Position numbers and translations under genes: made by a program | In this document: piece after piece, positions 33,478-44,066 of the stretch | Layout: each line of letters opens with the position of its first letter | Position numbering within the stretch: the stretch's first letter is position 1 | Assembly: GCA_903772945.1 (NCBI GenBank) | Contig: CAICTM010000377.1 | Span: 1 to 64,000, forward strand | Source of the DNA: Seminavis robusta | Lineage: Eukaryota; Bacillariophyta; Bacillariophyceae; Naviculales; Naviculaceae | Length of the DNA stretch: 64,000 bases | Direction: 5' to 3' | Notes under the pieces: model-generated | Told to the model about the DNA's origin: nothing | Database searches by the model: none | What the model saw: only the letters and a program-made list of their open reading frames with translations

Positions 33478-36400
33478 TGTAGTGTTTAGGCTGGAGTTTC
33501 ACTTTTTTGAGTGGTTTGTACTTCTATTGTGCTTGGTTTTGTGAGAAGAGCGAACAGATAGCTACAGATCCCAACCCAAACTGACTGAAACATGGGGAAG
33601 CATGCTGCATCCTCCGGTACGGTTGGCTATTACTTTTAATTCGAAACTCCAGAAGCGGAAGCGTGCTCACTGGAAAAAATTGGCACCCCCGGCACGTGAA
33701 CACTGAATTCCTCATCCCAAAAAGCTCCGAAACGTCAAGTGCTTCGCATGCAATTGTACATCCTGTCAAACTCTGGAGCTTTCAGCATACTTGAAAGATG
33801 AAAACTTGAAAACTAATCAGCCTGATCCACTATTGAGAAAAGTACAGAAATTCTGACGTGTTCTCGAGTATTGTCCGTGCAATCATTCATGTTTACTGCG
33901 GTAAAGATAGTTGAGATTTACCATTAACTCTTCAGTTTCGCCTTGCACGTGGTGGCGAATTACTACGTGTCGCACCGATCGCCCCGTCCAAAAGTAGTTT
34001 ATTAGCATTGTTTGGGCTTCTCACGCGGTGTGCTGTGGGCCAGACGCTTTTGTAGTAGAGTTCCCAAGTGGATGAATTGAATTAGCTATGAATTACAAAT
34101 TACGCAGAGCGTTCTCATGCAACAGCTTCGCTCCTATTCTGGCTTCAACAGGGATTGTGCTCATAAGACAGCCGTAGACAGCGACTGCAAGGGTGTACAA
34201 AATATCAAAATATTGGTTTATGGTGATGTGGGCGGCATGCGCCATGTGGGCTATATTCCAGCTGCTATTCCTCTGCCAGTTTTGTCATTAGTCGCGTTCG
34301 TTGCTTGTTATTGCTTCTCCTGTAGAGTTCTCAAGTGGCTGTGGATGGCTACATGAAATTTCGTACCAGTTTCAGCACCACCTCCAGGATAGGAAGAAGC
34401 TATAGGAATGAGCTGGAATGAGACTTGGTTGCGTGTTCCTAGCAATAAAGAGTGGTCAAGTTCATCAATCAATCCTCCAGCTGAACTCAGCGTAGCTATC
34501 AGGCCTGGTTCAGACAAGCAGTGCCACTCTTTACTGCCCTCCGTGGGCCTGCACTGCGCAGCCACTGTACTTTATGCAATACAACCATTCTCTTTCTACT
34601 AGTACTCTAGCTTCATAGTATTGTCATGATCAAGCAAGACATCTTTCACCACTCCATTAACTAAATTTCGCTCCCCAGGCTAACGAGTGCTCTTCCTTGG
34701 GCTTCCCGAAGCAATTGATCAGGTTGCAAGAGAAGCGGTCCTCACAATCCACCTAATGCATGATGCATTTGTGTCCATGATAAGTATTCTTTAGCCAGCC
34801 ATACACCGCAACCAAGTGAAGCCGTGCTCTCCAAGAGAGAAGGCAAACACATACATCATCTTTCTGGCTAGCTCGGTGAACTGGCACTCAAGTAGTCTCC
34901 AGTACAGCCTAACAGTCGTATGGTCTTGGTCGCTTCGCACGGGTGGCTTTGGTTGCCATTGGTTACCGCCGCCACCTCCTCGACAAGATGAATACTAGTC
35001 TTTCTTTTTCCGTGGGGTTCTCTTGAACTTCGGTGATCTTTTCCCCTTCGAATAAAAGCCTTATTACACGAGGTTCTGGATTGGTTGTGCTGCTCGCCTG
35101 CGCAACCATGCAGCAAGTGCATGAACCAAAGCCCTGACCAAAGCAACCAGTATCGTACTGGATATTGCGACCATTCAGCTAGCTAGCTATCAAAAGAGGA
35201 CTGTAGCTGGTAGGAGTATGATTGCTACGGATACGATACTTGGCGCTTCACAGATAAACGGCAATCGCAAAAAACCAGCAGTAATCCCTCTGAAGCAATT
35301 CATCAAACTTACTTTCTTTTGGGATGGCTATAGAGCAAGTTGGGAACCCCTTCTGACACCAGGTAGTATTGTTCCGGATAAAGCAAGTCTCTTATCGGCA
35401 GTTTCGTCGGAAAATTTCATGACAAACGTTCACCTCAAGCTTAGGTGCAGTGTGCAGTACAGTGCAGTACAGTATGATTGGGAATAGATGGTAGTTTTGG
35501 CAAGTCATCCCAATGCAAGGAAGATCAATTGAAAAACGATGGTTCCTTCCGAAGAAGCGAAGTGACCTAACCCCTCTCATGTGATCATAGGCCTACAGCC
35601 ATGTAAACGTTCCCTTTAATGCTGACTTGGTTGAGGAAGTCGCTGGATTCCATTTCATTTCATCCTCATTTGATTAAGGTTGGCGTTCTCAACAACTGCA
35701 CATGGAAGCACTTGAAGCATCGCAGCCAGCATGTTCAACATCCAGCCACATCAAAGGAATGGTTGGTCCAGAAGAGCAAGTATTAGTGAATACCTCCTGG
35801 AGGAAAAATTCGAGCATGCTGAGCTGAGCCTCCAAAACAAACTCACTTGGCAGCAAAGCAGTGATGAGCTTCTTGGTTGTTGTTCTTGTATAGGAAAACG
35901 AAATGTTAACGTATGCCTAGCTACACTGTAGGTAGCGGTACCTGTAGCAGTTCCTTGGGTTTCCGCATGCAAATGATTCGATTCCTCTGCAGAATTCATA
36001 CCGATATCACATCGGTTCATGAGGTACATTAGGCGCCAGCCGGCTCAAACAAAAGATTTAACTTCCCATGAATGAAGCTGTGCCCGGCCAACTCGCAAAC
36101 CATCGAAAACAAACAACATCGATTCAAAAAAGGAGTTCGAAATGGCGACAATGGAGAGGGAAAACGATGCTTGGAGCGTCAAATGAAGCGCTGAAAACAC
36201 ACAGAGTCCTTACAAACACAACAGGAAGAGTATATGACTGCTTTGTTTGCTGTATTGTGATGATCCTTTGGCCATGGTTGGTGTTTTTTCGTTCGGAAAG
36301 ATATGAGAATGGTTGCCGCAATAATATTGCAGTTACCCTTCAGCGCGCCGGGCAGCTATTGTCAAATCCGTGAGGGCACGAACCGATGTGATATGGGACA

Positions 36401-36800
36401 GGCGGGCTCTCAGGAATCGAATGAATCGTCTGTTTTTGCGGGAATGCTTCAATCGCCGTGCGTCGTGCTTGGCGTCGTTGTGATCTAAATAAGTGAACCA
36501 GTTTATGTTACTTAGGATCCAAACGCACCTCGAGCCAAAAGCTGTTTTAACGAAAATCTCGTCTCACAATTTCGCCAATTGTGGCCTCTTCCATCCACGT
36601 TATTGGTTTACGATTGATTCGATTCGATCGATACGTGAAGGAAGACCTGACGCAAATGGCATTCGCAGCGGCGTGCTGCGTCCCTGTTATCCGATAGACT
36701 ATTATCACCAGTGCTTGTATCATTGCATACATTGGACAGGATCAGGGAGTGTGTTGGAGCCAAACTCGGGAATACGTAGAGTCTCATAGAGAGCTCCACC
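33478..36800. other. Long gene-poor intergenic region
   Basis: About 3.3 kb. No ORF above about 100 residues resembles a protein. A GTGCAGTACA-type short repeat sits near 35445-35475 and AGCTAGCTAGCTA near 35178. Two related segments (TGTAGAGTTCTCAAGTGG-like) occur near 34050 and 34321. It is probably the promoter region of the large KOW gene plus decayed sequence. Confidence 0.45.
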
Positions 36801-39800
36801 ATGTCTGCCATCTCGAACATTAGGCCAATGAGCCCTGTGGCGGCTTCAGCGTCTCCTTCCTTGGCCATTGGCCAGATGGTCAAGGTAGTTGGTGGAGACT
36901 ACCAAGGTGAGACGGGAGTGATAATGGAACAAAAACGCATGAAGTTTCTCGTGCAACTCGTGGGCGGTAGCGCGAATGGGAACACGGCTTGTAAACCCTC
37001 CGTATACCTGCTACCCAAGAACATCAAGCCGCTCTTCTTATCTGCTCCTCCTGCTGCTGCAAGGACTCGAAAATTAAAGGCCAAACCACGAAATAAGAAT
37101 GATAAAAAAAGCAATAAGGAGCGAGCACGACCGCCTCACGAGAGTTTGTCCCTGTCTCCGTCGCTTTCGAACGTCTCCTCGATTACCTCACCGACCATGA
37201 TCGAAGCGAACAACAACAACAACAACAACAACACCATGTTACCACGCACTGCCACATCTCCACCAAGGATGGATATCTCGACAACCAGCGGTGCTATTAA
37301 AAAGTACGAAAGGGGTCCGTTCGAACCAGGACACGGGGTACGCGTTGTGGGGGGCAGTTACAAGGGACTACGAGCATTCGTGGTCGAACAGCAAAGGGTC
37401 AAAGTACTTGTGAGATTGGAACACAGTCAAGAAGAAATATTGCTCATGCCAGTCAATCTGGGACCCTGGGAACGAAGTCGATCACATGCCGTGCTCAAGC
37501 AACGACGAAAACCGACGCATGTTCCAGAATCAGACGGCAAAAATACTACTGCTGCTACTATTACGACTACAAGAGCCAGGAATAATGCTACAGATGCTGA
37601 CAGTTCCGATGAAAGTCCATCCCACGATGATATCGACAATACTCGACCCAACTGTTCGTCGCCGCTCCAACGATTCTGGTCGCCAGTTCGAGACCGCGAC
37701 AGCCACGGCAACAATAACTTTAATACCAAGGAAGTCGAAGACGAAAGTAAAGATGGTGGTCGAAGTCAAACTACTCTGGATCTCAAATACAGCGTTACAG
37801 AAGACTTCAGAGATACACCCATGCTACATCTCAAATACACACAGACGGGAGATTTGCTGGGGGGAGAAAAGATTGACTTGGAGGAAGAAGAGGAAGAACA
37901 TGGCTCTGCTACCGGTACTAGTACTGCTACAGAGTACACTTCTGACGATATCTTGGAATCTCGGCAGACTCCCACCACCATGAGCCGCGAAACCGGCTCC
38001 ACTGCATCCAGCTCGTTGGATACGATTACGAGACAGCGGCGAATGTTGTCGCCACCACCACCTAGGTTGGGTTCTCCCCCACCACCAAGGTTGGGATCTC
38101 CCTTTAGTCGTCAACGGCCCACCACAATGGATACTTTGTCGACATCGTCATCCACGGCTGATGAGGTTGATGGCGTCCCTGGAACTGTTGTACATGCGGA
38201 TTCACCCTCTGCCAAACGTTCGGTCTTCAAACGTCGTGGATCACATGGAGTTTCCACCAGGCAGCAGCAACAGCAACATCACAGTTTCGCACCCATCAGT
38301 TCTTCCACCTCCACAGCTTCCTCCACCGGTGCGTCCACGTATTCTTCAGTGGTAGAGTCGGGAGAAGAAGGGGCCAACAATAATGCGGCAACAGCATCGA
38401 CAGCAGAAGAAACAACCACCACCTCGACCCTGCACAAACCCGTCGCCACTCATGCCGGCAAGCACGATCTCAACAAAAATGAGCTGTCCACCCAAAGCAA
38501 AGCTCCCTCACCACTGCAGATCCAAGGCGATGTCACACCAGTTCATTCACCCTCCAGTCGATCCATCTTTAAGCGCAAGGCAACTCCTCGAGATATTGCC
38601 ACGACCAGTAACGGTTTCGGCTCTGTGGAAAAGCCCAACAAGCAGGCCCAACGTCGTCCAGTGGAGACCAAAGTTGAAGGAAAAACCAAGAGGGGAAATA
38701 GCACTGTTTCGTCAACTAGTGGCAACAACAATAGTAGGAAGACATCGACGGGCACAAAACTAGAACCGACCAACAGCTCCAGATTCCGAAGGGGAAACAG
38801 GCCATCATTATCAGTTTCCACTCCACCAGAACCCGAAAGCAAGGGGCATAGCAATAGTAAGCCGAGGACTCCTACAAAAGATGGTAGCCCGTCTCCACGG
38901 ACTCCCAAGAAATCACCCACGAATTCTTCCCCGATCAGTGTCATTGCGACTAGCCCGCGCAAGGCACCGAGAGAAAAGTTCACCTTTCAGAATGTAAACA
39001 GCAACAACAAGGTAGATGAACCCAGATCCGCCAATGCTCGGTCGAAACTGCAAACTAAAAAGCCCACAGAATCACCAAAGAGTGCCAAATCTTCCCCATC
39101 AAATAATGAACATAGAACCACGTCTCCTGCGTTGCAACGGTCCTTGTCTCCCTTAATGCAACGCAGACGTTCTCTGTCAAGGGCAAAAGAAGAGGCACAA
39201 CAACAGGCGAAGGCCGCAGCCACAAAGACTACAACCACAAAGGCCACTACGAAGGCGATCAGTGAAATGAGCCCTCGGTTGTACGCAATGCGACGCAACG
39301 CGTCTCGGATAAAGGCTGCACAGGAAGTGCGCCACGAAACTGCCAGCGCTGCTGTTTCAGGTTCTGCTTCCAAAAAAGCATTGGATTTCAAATCGGAGCG
39401 ACAACAAACTTCGTCACGGCAAATCACTGAACCTCCTGTGTCGACGAAAGCCTTGAAACAAGACGCCAAACCGGATGCACCGGGAAGCATGCAATCCAAA
39501 CGAGCGACGCCGGGAACAGCAAAGCCCCCAACAGAGGAGAAAGCGAACATCCCTCGGAAACCTGTGGTGCGTACCAGATCGAGACGACTCGAAAACAGAA
39601 ACCTGATGAGATATGTGGCTTCCGTGACTTCGAGGAGTAAGAGTGGATCGTCGCAGAATGAAGATGTGGCGCCAAGCCCTCCTGCCAGAAACGAAGAGCC
39701 ACCCGCCACTGGCGAAAGCGGGCAACGCCTCAGAGCAGGACCGGGCATGTCATCTTCTTGGTCGCTGTCTACAACTGACTCAACTGAAGCAATGCTCAAG

Positions 39801-42800
39801 AGTTTTACCGAAGCTTTGGAAGAAGGAAAACCAATGCCAACGAAAACGATTCAGGTTGTCAACCACAATAGCACAGCACGAGATGAAGGAACCACGGACG
39901 GTGCTGACCAGTCCGCAGCAACTGTGGAGCATGCCAACAATTCAGGTGGTCCTGATGTCAATAAAGTTTTGGAGTATTCCAAAACACCAATGGAGGCTGC
40001 CCTCAAGCCTGCAGACGATCTTAGTAAAAGTTTGAATCAGTCCGTCGTAGTAGAACCCAACTGGAGTGCCCACCAACCCAACATTAATGCTGCATACATT
40101 GACGATCCAGGCGACAAAGGTACGGAGCAGCTTGCAGTGCCATCAACCGAACCTACAGTCCTTTTGCAGTCCACCAATAATTCTGCAAATAATGAGCATG
40201 AGGCCAGCAACACAGTAGCCCCACCCAGCCCAGTCGAACATCAGGCGGAAGAGCGCGGCAACTGCCAGGTGGCTCAGCCACCAACACCACAAGGGCAAGC
40301 CTCGACTGTCACAGAGGAGAAGGCCAAAGCAACGGAGGATCCAATGGAGTATGAGGGGCCCTTTGACGACGCCGAAACTCAGGAAATCATTCGAAAATAC
40401 AACCAAATCTTGCAGCGAAGAATGGAACTTCTCAAGATTCAGCAAGAAGAGGAGCAGAGAAACTCAGCCAATAAGGGAACCGACGGAACCTGTTACATAT
40501 CAGATGATGATGACGATGTTAGCGAAAAGAAACTGCATGGAGATGGCTACAGGGAAAGAGCCCAACTGCTGTTGGATTTTGAGGCTGGCTTGATGCCTCA
40601 ACAAGTCACGCACACAAAGCAACCAAATGAAGGCCATGGGTTCATGCCAGTCTCAGGGAACCAATCGAGAAACCTGCACGAGAATTCGACACCTCTCGAG
40701 CTCGCACAAATGGAAAGTGGACCTCACCATCAGCAACCAACAATCGTACAAGCACGAGGAAATCAATCAACTCAGGTGCAGACACAAGAACAACAGCCAC
40801 CAGCAAGGGCAAGTGAACAGCCAAGACAAATGCATGCACAAGAACAACATCCACCAGCAATGGCAAGTAAGCATCACCATCAACAACCAATACAAATGCA
40901 GGCACAAGAACAACAGCCACCGATGATGCCCATATCAATCGCCCACGACAACCATCCCAATGTGGGTTCCTTGCCACCACCTACTAGTTTACCCGGATGG
41001 GCTTCGTCCCAACCAAATGATAAAATCAGACATTCAGTGGAATCACCACACGATGGATTGGCTTATGACCACCAAACAGCAGTTCTGGCCCAGACCTATC
41101 ATGGCAGCCAAGAACAAGAGCAGGAAACGATAAAAGTAAACATGCAACAAGAGAGGAATGTGATGGCTGTATCTCGATTTCCTCCTATGGAACCACCTTC
41201 TTCAATGGACCTAGCTTCAACCTCTTTCCAACCGAAAAATGTTGACAAAAATAAGATTGATCCACCAGCTGGAGAACTCATGTCTGGCGTGAGTGAATAT
41301 GTCCATCGTGACGCTATTCTGGCCCAAACATATCATTCCAGGGAGCCACAAGAGCAATCCACCAATGGAATCACTGATCAATCCTTGCCCAAAGCAATCG
41401 AACCAGCTTCATTGTACACACAAGCAACCACATCAACTGTTTCAGCATACAATCATCGTGAAGCAATACTGGCACAGACCTACGATGGCAGACAGCCTGA
41501 AGAGCCTTCACATGGTGCTGGCATAAGTACTCAAGCGATATTGCCCAGAGAGAGTGGTCACAATCTTCATCTCGGTGGCATTCATCCTTTGTCGCCTCCC
41601 ACTGAACCAGCGTCATCCAGCGAAGCAAGATCTGTAGACAGAAACACAGCGGAATTTCTGAGCAGAGAAACCACAGCGACGATGGGGGCATATGACCACC
41701 GGGAAGCAATTCTTGCACAGACGTATCATGGTAGACAGGAACAGCAAGGGCCAACTGGGCATCCGTATCAGTCTTACCACGCTGGGCCTACATCTCAATA
41801 CAAAGCAGTCCCGACTTCATTTTATCCCAATGATTCTGAAAGAATTGACAATGATTCACCCGCTTTGAAATCTCACGGGATAGTGGCACATCCAGATCAT
41901 AACACACAGGCACGAGTCGCCGCAACAAACGCTGTTGTCTCTCCGTCCGCGAAGGATAGAAGTCTTTATGACCACAAGTCGGCAATTCTGGCGGCAACTT
42001 ATCGGCTGGGAGAGCAGCATCAACAGAAGCTTCAGCAGCAACTGGAAGTAGAACAGAGTCTCAGCGCTTGCGACGTTGTCCCTGTTCAATCCTTGTCCAG
42101 TAGCCCTCCTCCATACGATTACAACGAAAGCATGGTTTCTCAAGATGAACAGCAGCACGAGGTGCAACCAAACAATCTGGGGGGAGTACACATCCTTCAA
42201 GACATCAGTGAATTTCTACATACCGGAAAGCAAGCACCAGAGCTATCCACCAAGCATCTATTAGCGCAGCAAGAGGCCCGTCGGCAGTTCGTGCAGCAAC
42301 AGAGGGGCCATTCTCACGGCATTGGAATCCCGGAACGTGCCGTCCCCTCAATGACTGCCAATACGCAGTCACAATACGCATTTCGAAGCAGCCACGAAAG
42401 CTCCAGTATTGATCTGAAGGTTGTTGATTTGGTCTACCCGAAAGAACACTCACTTGAGAGTGCCCCTCCTTTTCATGTAAGCGACGATCCCTCGCTTGAC
42501 ATCAGTTTGCTAGAGTCAACGTCTATCGCATCTTTGCCGCAAATGGAGCTACCGCCTCCCCCTCCGCCGCCCCCTCCACCGCCGCCTCCTCCTCGAACAA
42601 CGATTACGGAATTTGCAAAACCGACCAGCATTCAAATTAGCACCGTAGACCTCGCGGAGCCTCCCCCACCTTCCATCACGCCCAGGACACCTGGAGACTC
42701 ACGGCAAGCAATGTCCACAGAGAGCACACCAGCAACACCGAGATCTGAACGTTCCCCACGGAGATCTCCCAATGCCCGAAATTCTCCGCTGCAGGAGTTC

Positions 42801-43373
42801 GGCGAACCGTCACCCACTTCAAGGACGCCACGGGCGTCTGGTTCACCGAGTACGTTTGCGGAGTCTTCGGCCCGAAGTAGAGCGGCACAGGCTCCAATTC
42901 AGAGCAAGAGCACTAGCTTTGAGTCCCCCAAAGTCCCTACAGAAAGTCAAGACAGCAGCCTGGGCAGCCTCGGCACTGATGATCAGGCGAGCATTGAAGA
43001 AATTCCTGCCCCACCAAGCTCCCGTGAAGAGCAACAACGAAAGAATCGCAATCTGTTTCAAAAGTCATTCCTCGAGGCCACCAGCAGCCGCTCCAACAAG
43101 AAGTCTTGGTCTCGCAAGAAGCAAAGCGTCTTTACTGCGGCAACGAACGTTTCTGCTGCATCGTCAAAGCCCTCACGTGTCCAAGAATCTACACCGTCTT
43201 CTTTGAATCAAGGCAGCAAGAGCGCTTCCCCTCTTTCGATAATCACCAAACAAAGCTTCTCTCATGGGCCCAGAAACGAGCCTCTGTATGGAAAAAAGGC
43301 ATTAAAAGCCAAACCATTCGGAAGGCGAACCAGGATTTCTTACCGGCAGTGTCGTCGTCGTTATCCTCCCTGA
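36801..43373 (+). CDS. Giant KOW-motif, Ser/Pro-rich protein (frame 1 part of KOW-RING gene)
   Basis: Uninterrupted 2190-codon frame, function unknown. Two KOW-like modules lie at about residues 24-60 (GQMVKVVGGDYQGETGVIME) and 173-206 (GVRVVGGSYKGLRAFVVEQ); such modules bind RNA or protein in Spt5 and ribosomal proteins. Long basic, Ser/Pro/Thr-rich disordered stretches follow, with SPR and SPS sites. Next come Gln/His-rich repeats (about 1310-1375), five copies of a Y.HREAILAQTYHGR unit (about 1421-1735) and a 15-Pro tract (about 1915). The last 25 residues of this frame are Arg-rich and unlike the rest. The -1 frame at the same place continues naturally into a RING-H2 domain, so the true C-terminus is probably the RING part. 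A scaffold-type E3 ligase is one reading. Confidence 0.8.
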   Translation: MSAISNIRPMSPVAASASPSLAIGQMVKVVGGDYQGETGVIMEQKRMKFLVQLVGGSANGNTACKPSVYLLPKNIKPLFLSAPPAAARTRKLKAKPRNKNDKKSNKERARPPHESLSLSPSLSNVSSITSPTMIEANNNNNNNNTMLPRTATSPPRMDISTTSGAIKKYERGPFEPGHGVRVVGGSYKGLRAFVVEQQRVKVLVRLEHSQEEILLMPVNLGPWERSRSHAVLKQRRKPTHVPESDGKNTTAATITTTRARNNATDADSSDESPSHDDIDNTRPNCSSPLQRFWSPVRDRDSHGNNNFNTKEVEDESKDGGRSQTTLDLKYSVTEDFRDTPMLHLKYTQTGDLLGGEKIDLEEEEEEHGSATGTSTATEYTSDDILESRQTPTTMSRETGSTASSSLDTITRQRRMLSPPPPRLGSPPPPRLGSPFSRQRPTTMDTLSTSSSTADEVDGVPGTVVHADSPSAKRSVFKRRGSHGVSTRQQQQQHHSFAPISSSTSTASSTGASTYSSVVESGEEGANNNAATASTAEETTTTSTLHKPVATHAGKHDLNKNELSTQSKAPSPLQIQGDVTPVHSPSSRSIFKRKATPRDIATTSNGFGSVEKPNKQAQRRPVETKVEGKTKRGNSTVSSTSGNNNSRKTSTGTKLEPTNSSRFRRGNRPSLSVSTPPEPESKGHSNSKPRTPTKDGSPSPRTPKKSPTNSSPISVIATSPRKAPREKFTFQNVNSNNKVDEPRSANARSKLQTKKPTESPKSAKSSPSNNEHRTTSPALQRSLSPLMQRRRSLSRAKEEAQQQAKAAATKTTTTKATTKAISEMSPRLYAMRRNASRIKAAQEVRHETASAAVSGSASKKALDFKSERQQTSSRQITEPPVSTKALKQDAKPDAPGSMQSKRATPGTAKPPTEEKANIPRKPVVRTRSRRLENRNLMRYVASVTSRSKSGSSQNEDVAPSPPARNEEPPATGESGQRLRAGPGMSSSWSLSTTDSTEAMLKSFTEALEEGKPMPTKTIQVVNHNSTARDEGTTDGADQSAATVEHANNSGGPDVNKVLEYSKTPMEAALKPADDLSKSLNQSVVVEPNWSAHQPNINAAYIDDPGDKGTEQLAVPSTEPTVLLQSTNNSANNEHEASNTVAPPSPVEHQAEERGNCQVAQPPTPQGQASTVTEEKAKATEDPMEYEGPFDDAETQEIIRKYNQILQRRMELLKIQQEEEQRNSANKGTDGTCYISDDDDDVSEKKLHGDGYRERAQLLLDFEAGLMPQQVTHTKQPNEGHGFMPVSGNQSRNLHENSTPLELAQMESGPHHQQPTIVQARGNQSTQVQTQEQQPPARASEQPRQMHAQEQHPPAMASKHHHQQPIQMQAQEQQPPMMPISIAHDNHPNVGSLPPPTSLPGWASSQPNDKIRHSVESPHDGLAYDHQTAVLAQTYHGSQEQEQETIKVNMQQERNVMAVSRFPPMEPPSSMDLASTSFQPKNVDKNKIDPPAGELMSGVSEYVHRDAILAQTYHSREPQEQSTNGITDQSLPKAIEPASLYTQATTSTVSAYNHREAILAQTYDGRQPEEPSHGAGISTQAILPRESGHNLHLGGIHPLSPPTEPASSSEARSVDRNTAEFLSRETTATMGAYDHREAILAQTYHGRQEQQGPTGHPYQSYHAGPTSQYKAVPTSFYPNDSERIDNDSPALKSHGIVAHPDHNTQARVAATNAVVSPSAKDRSLYDHKSAILAATYRLGEQHQQKLQQQLEVEQSLSACDVVPVQSLSSSPPPYDYNESMVSQDEQQHEVQPNNLGGVHILQDISEFLHTGKQAPELSTKHLLAQQEARRQFVQQQRGHSHGIGIPERAVPSMTANTQSQYAFRSSHESSSIDLKVVDLVYPKEHSLESAPPFHVSDDPSLDISLLESTSIASLPQMELPPPPPPPPPPPPPPRTTITEFAKPTSIQISTVDLAEPPPPSITPRTPGDSRQAMSTESTPATPRSERSPRRSPNARNSPLQEFGEPSPTSRTPRASGSPSTFAESSARSRAAQAPIQSKSTSFESPKVPTESQDSSLGSLGTDDQASIEEIPAPPSSREEQQRKNRNLFQKSFLEATSSRSNKKSWSRKKQSVFTAATNVSAASSKPSRVQESTPSSLNQGSKSASPLSIITKQSFSHGPRNEPLYGKKALKAKPFGRRTRISYRQCRRRYPP
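41061..42012 (+). repeat. Five-copy Y-H-AILAQTYHGR coding repeat
   Basis: Within the KOW gene the motif occurs as YDHQTAVLAQTYHGS, YVHRDAILAQTYHSR, YNHREAILAQTYDGR, YDHREAILAQTYHGR and YDHKSAILAATYRLG, near 41065, 41300, 41450, 41692 and 41967. Spacers are 40-90 residues of Gln/Pro/Ser-rich sequence. The conserved 15-residue unit is probably an amphipathic helix and a binding site for a repeated partner. Confidence 0.85.
43292..43298 (+). promoter_or_regulatory. A AAA AAG heptamer, possible -1 frameshift site
   Basis: In the reading frame of the giant ORF the codons are GGA AAA AAG GCA, so the heptamer is in the phase required for -1 slippage. Slipping here leads into KGIKSQTIRKANQDFLP and on to the RING domain. 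No convincing downstream pseudoknot or stem was seen. A lost A from an A7 run, or an assembly error, would give the same picture. Confidence 0.4.
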
Positions 43374-43675
43374 TACACGATGAGCGAATGCATTCGGGAT
43401 CTCTTGGCGCAACGTGGCAAGAGATCCTGCAGTTTCCATCCAGAACATTGACTCGAAAAGACATTCTCTGCAATCCCAACAACAGTGCCCGTTTCGGCCG
43501 ATCACAAGATATCAAGCATTTCTGCTACTTATGTACTCACATGTTCCGGCCGGGAGATATTGTGCGGACTCTTCCATGCAGTCATGCATTCCACACGAGC
43601 TGCATTGATCCGGTGTTGTTCCAGCGAGCAAACTGTCCAAGGTGTAAACATCCTGTTGTCGTTCTTGAAATCTAG
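43298..43675 (+). CDS. RING-H2 domain, -1 frame C-terminus of the KOW gene
   Basis: Open frame of about 125 residues after the slippery site, ending at TAG 43673-43675. It carries a canonical RING-H2 finger (CYLC, then LPCSHAFHTSCI, then CPRC), the module that binds E2 enzymes in E3 ubiquitin ligases. All eight zinc ligands are present. The preceding segment (TWQEILQFPSRTLTRKDILC) looks like genuine protein. No good intron connects it to the upstream frame: candidate GT..AG pairs of the right length modulo 3 are too short or lack consensus. It may be part of the KOW protein by frameshifting, by a one-base indel, or conceivably a separate small gene. It converges with TAN1. Confidence 0.7.
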   Translation, partial: GIKSQTIRKANQDFLPAVSSSLSSLIHDERMHSGSLGATWQEILQFPSRTLTRKDILCNPNNSARFGRSQDIKHFCYLCTHMFRPGDIVRTLPCSHAFHTSCIDPVLFQRANCPRCKHPVVVLEI

Positions 43676-44066
43676 TTAGCCATGCATGATGCATGCATGA
43701 TGAAGGGAGACTGAAACATACATGAGCTTGTCTCTCTCTTGATTCTCTGCTTCCACAATCCACCTCATACGATATGGATATGCTGAAGTCTTGGTTCGAA
43801 ATGTGATGGAAGGCGTTGTTGGACAACATGCATCCAGCGAAACAGCTTTCGAAGCACACTGCACTGTTGCCAACACTATCAATGATCCCCTTCTAACTAC
43901 CGTATGCATACAAATAGAAGAAGAGAGATACTTTGAATAAAAATCTATAACTATAGATAGACTGGCTACGATTGATATAAATATATAGAACACCACATGC
44001 AGTACAACAACACTACAACTCTCACACACACATAGAATCAGCAACCCCAAAAAGATCCACACCACA
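43676..44066. other. Convergent intergenic region
   Basis: The 391 bp between the KOW-RING stop and the TAN1 stop. It begins with a CATGCATGATGCATGCATG palindromic tract near 43681 and is otherwise AT-rich. No gene was recognised. Confidence 0.4.

Noticed and set aside
37427-38114. Several 80-170 residue ORFs overlapping the KOW gene
   Set aside because: Alternative frames of low-complexity coding sequence.
38987-39799. 270-residue minus-strand ORF inside the KOW gene
   Set aside because: Antisense shadow; the giant plus-strand frame is uninterrupted.
43100-43290. A short intron joining the KOW and RING frames
   Set aside because: Candidate GT..AG pairs with the needed length modulo 3 are under about 50 nt and lack donor consensus or a pyrimidine tract.
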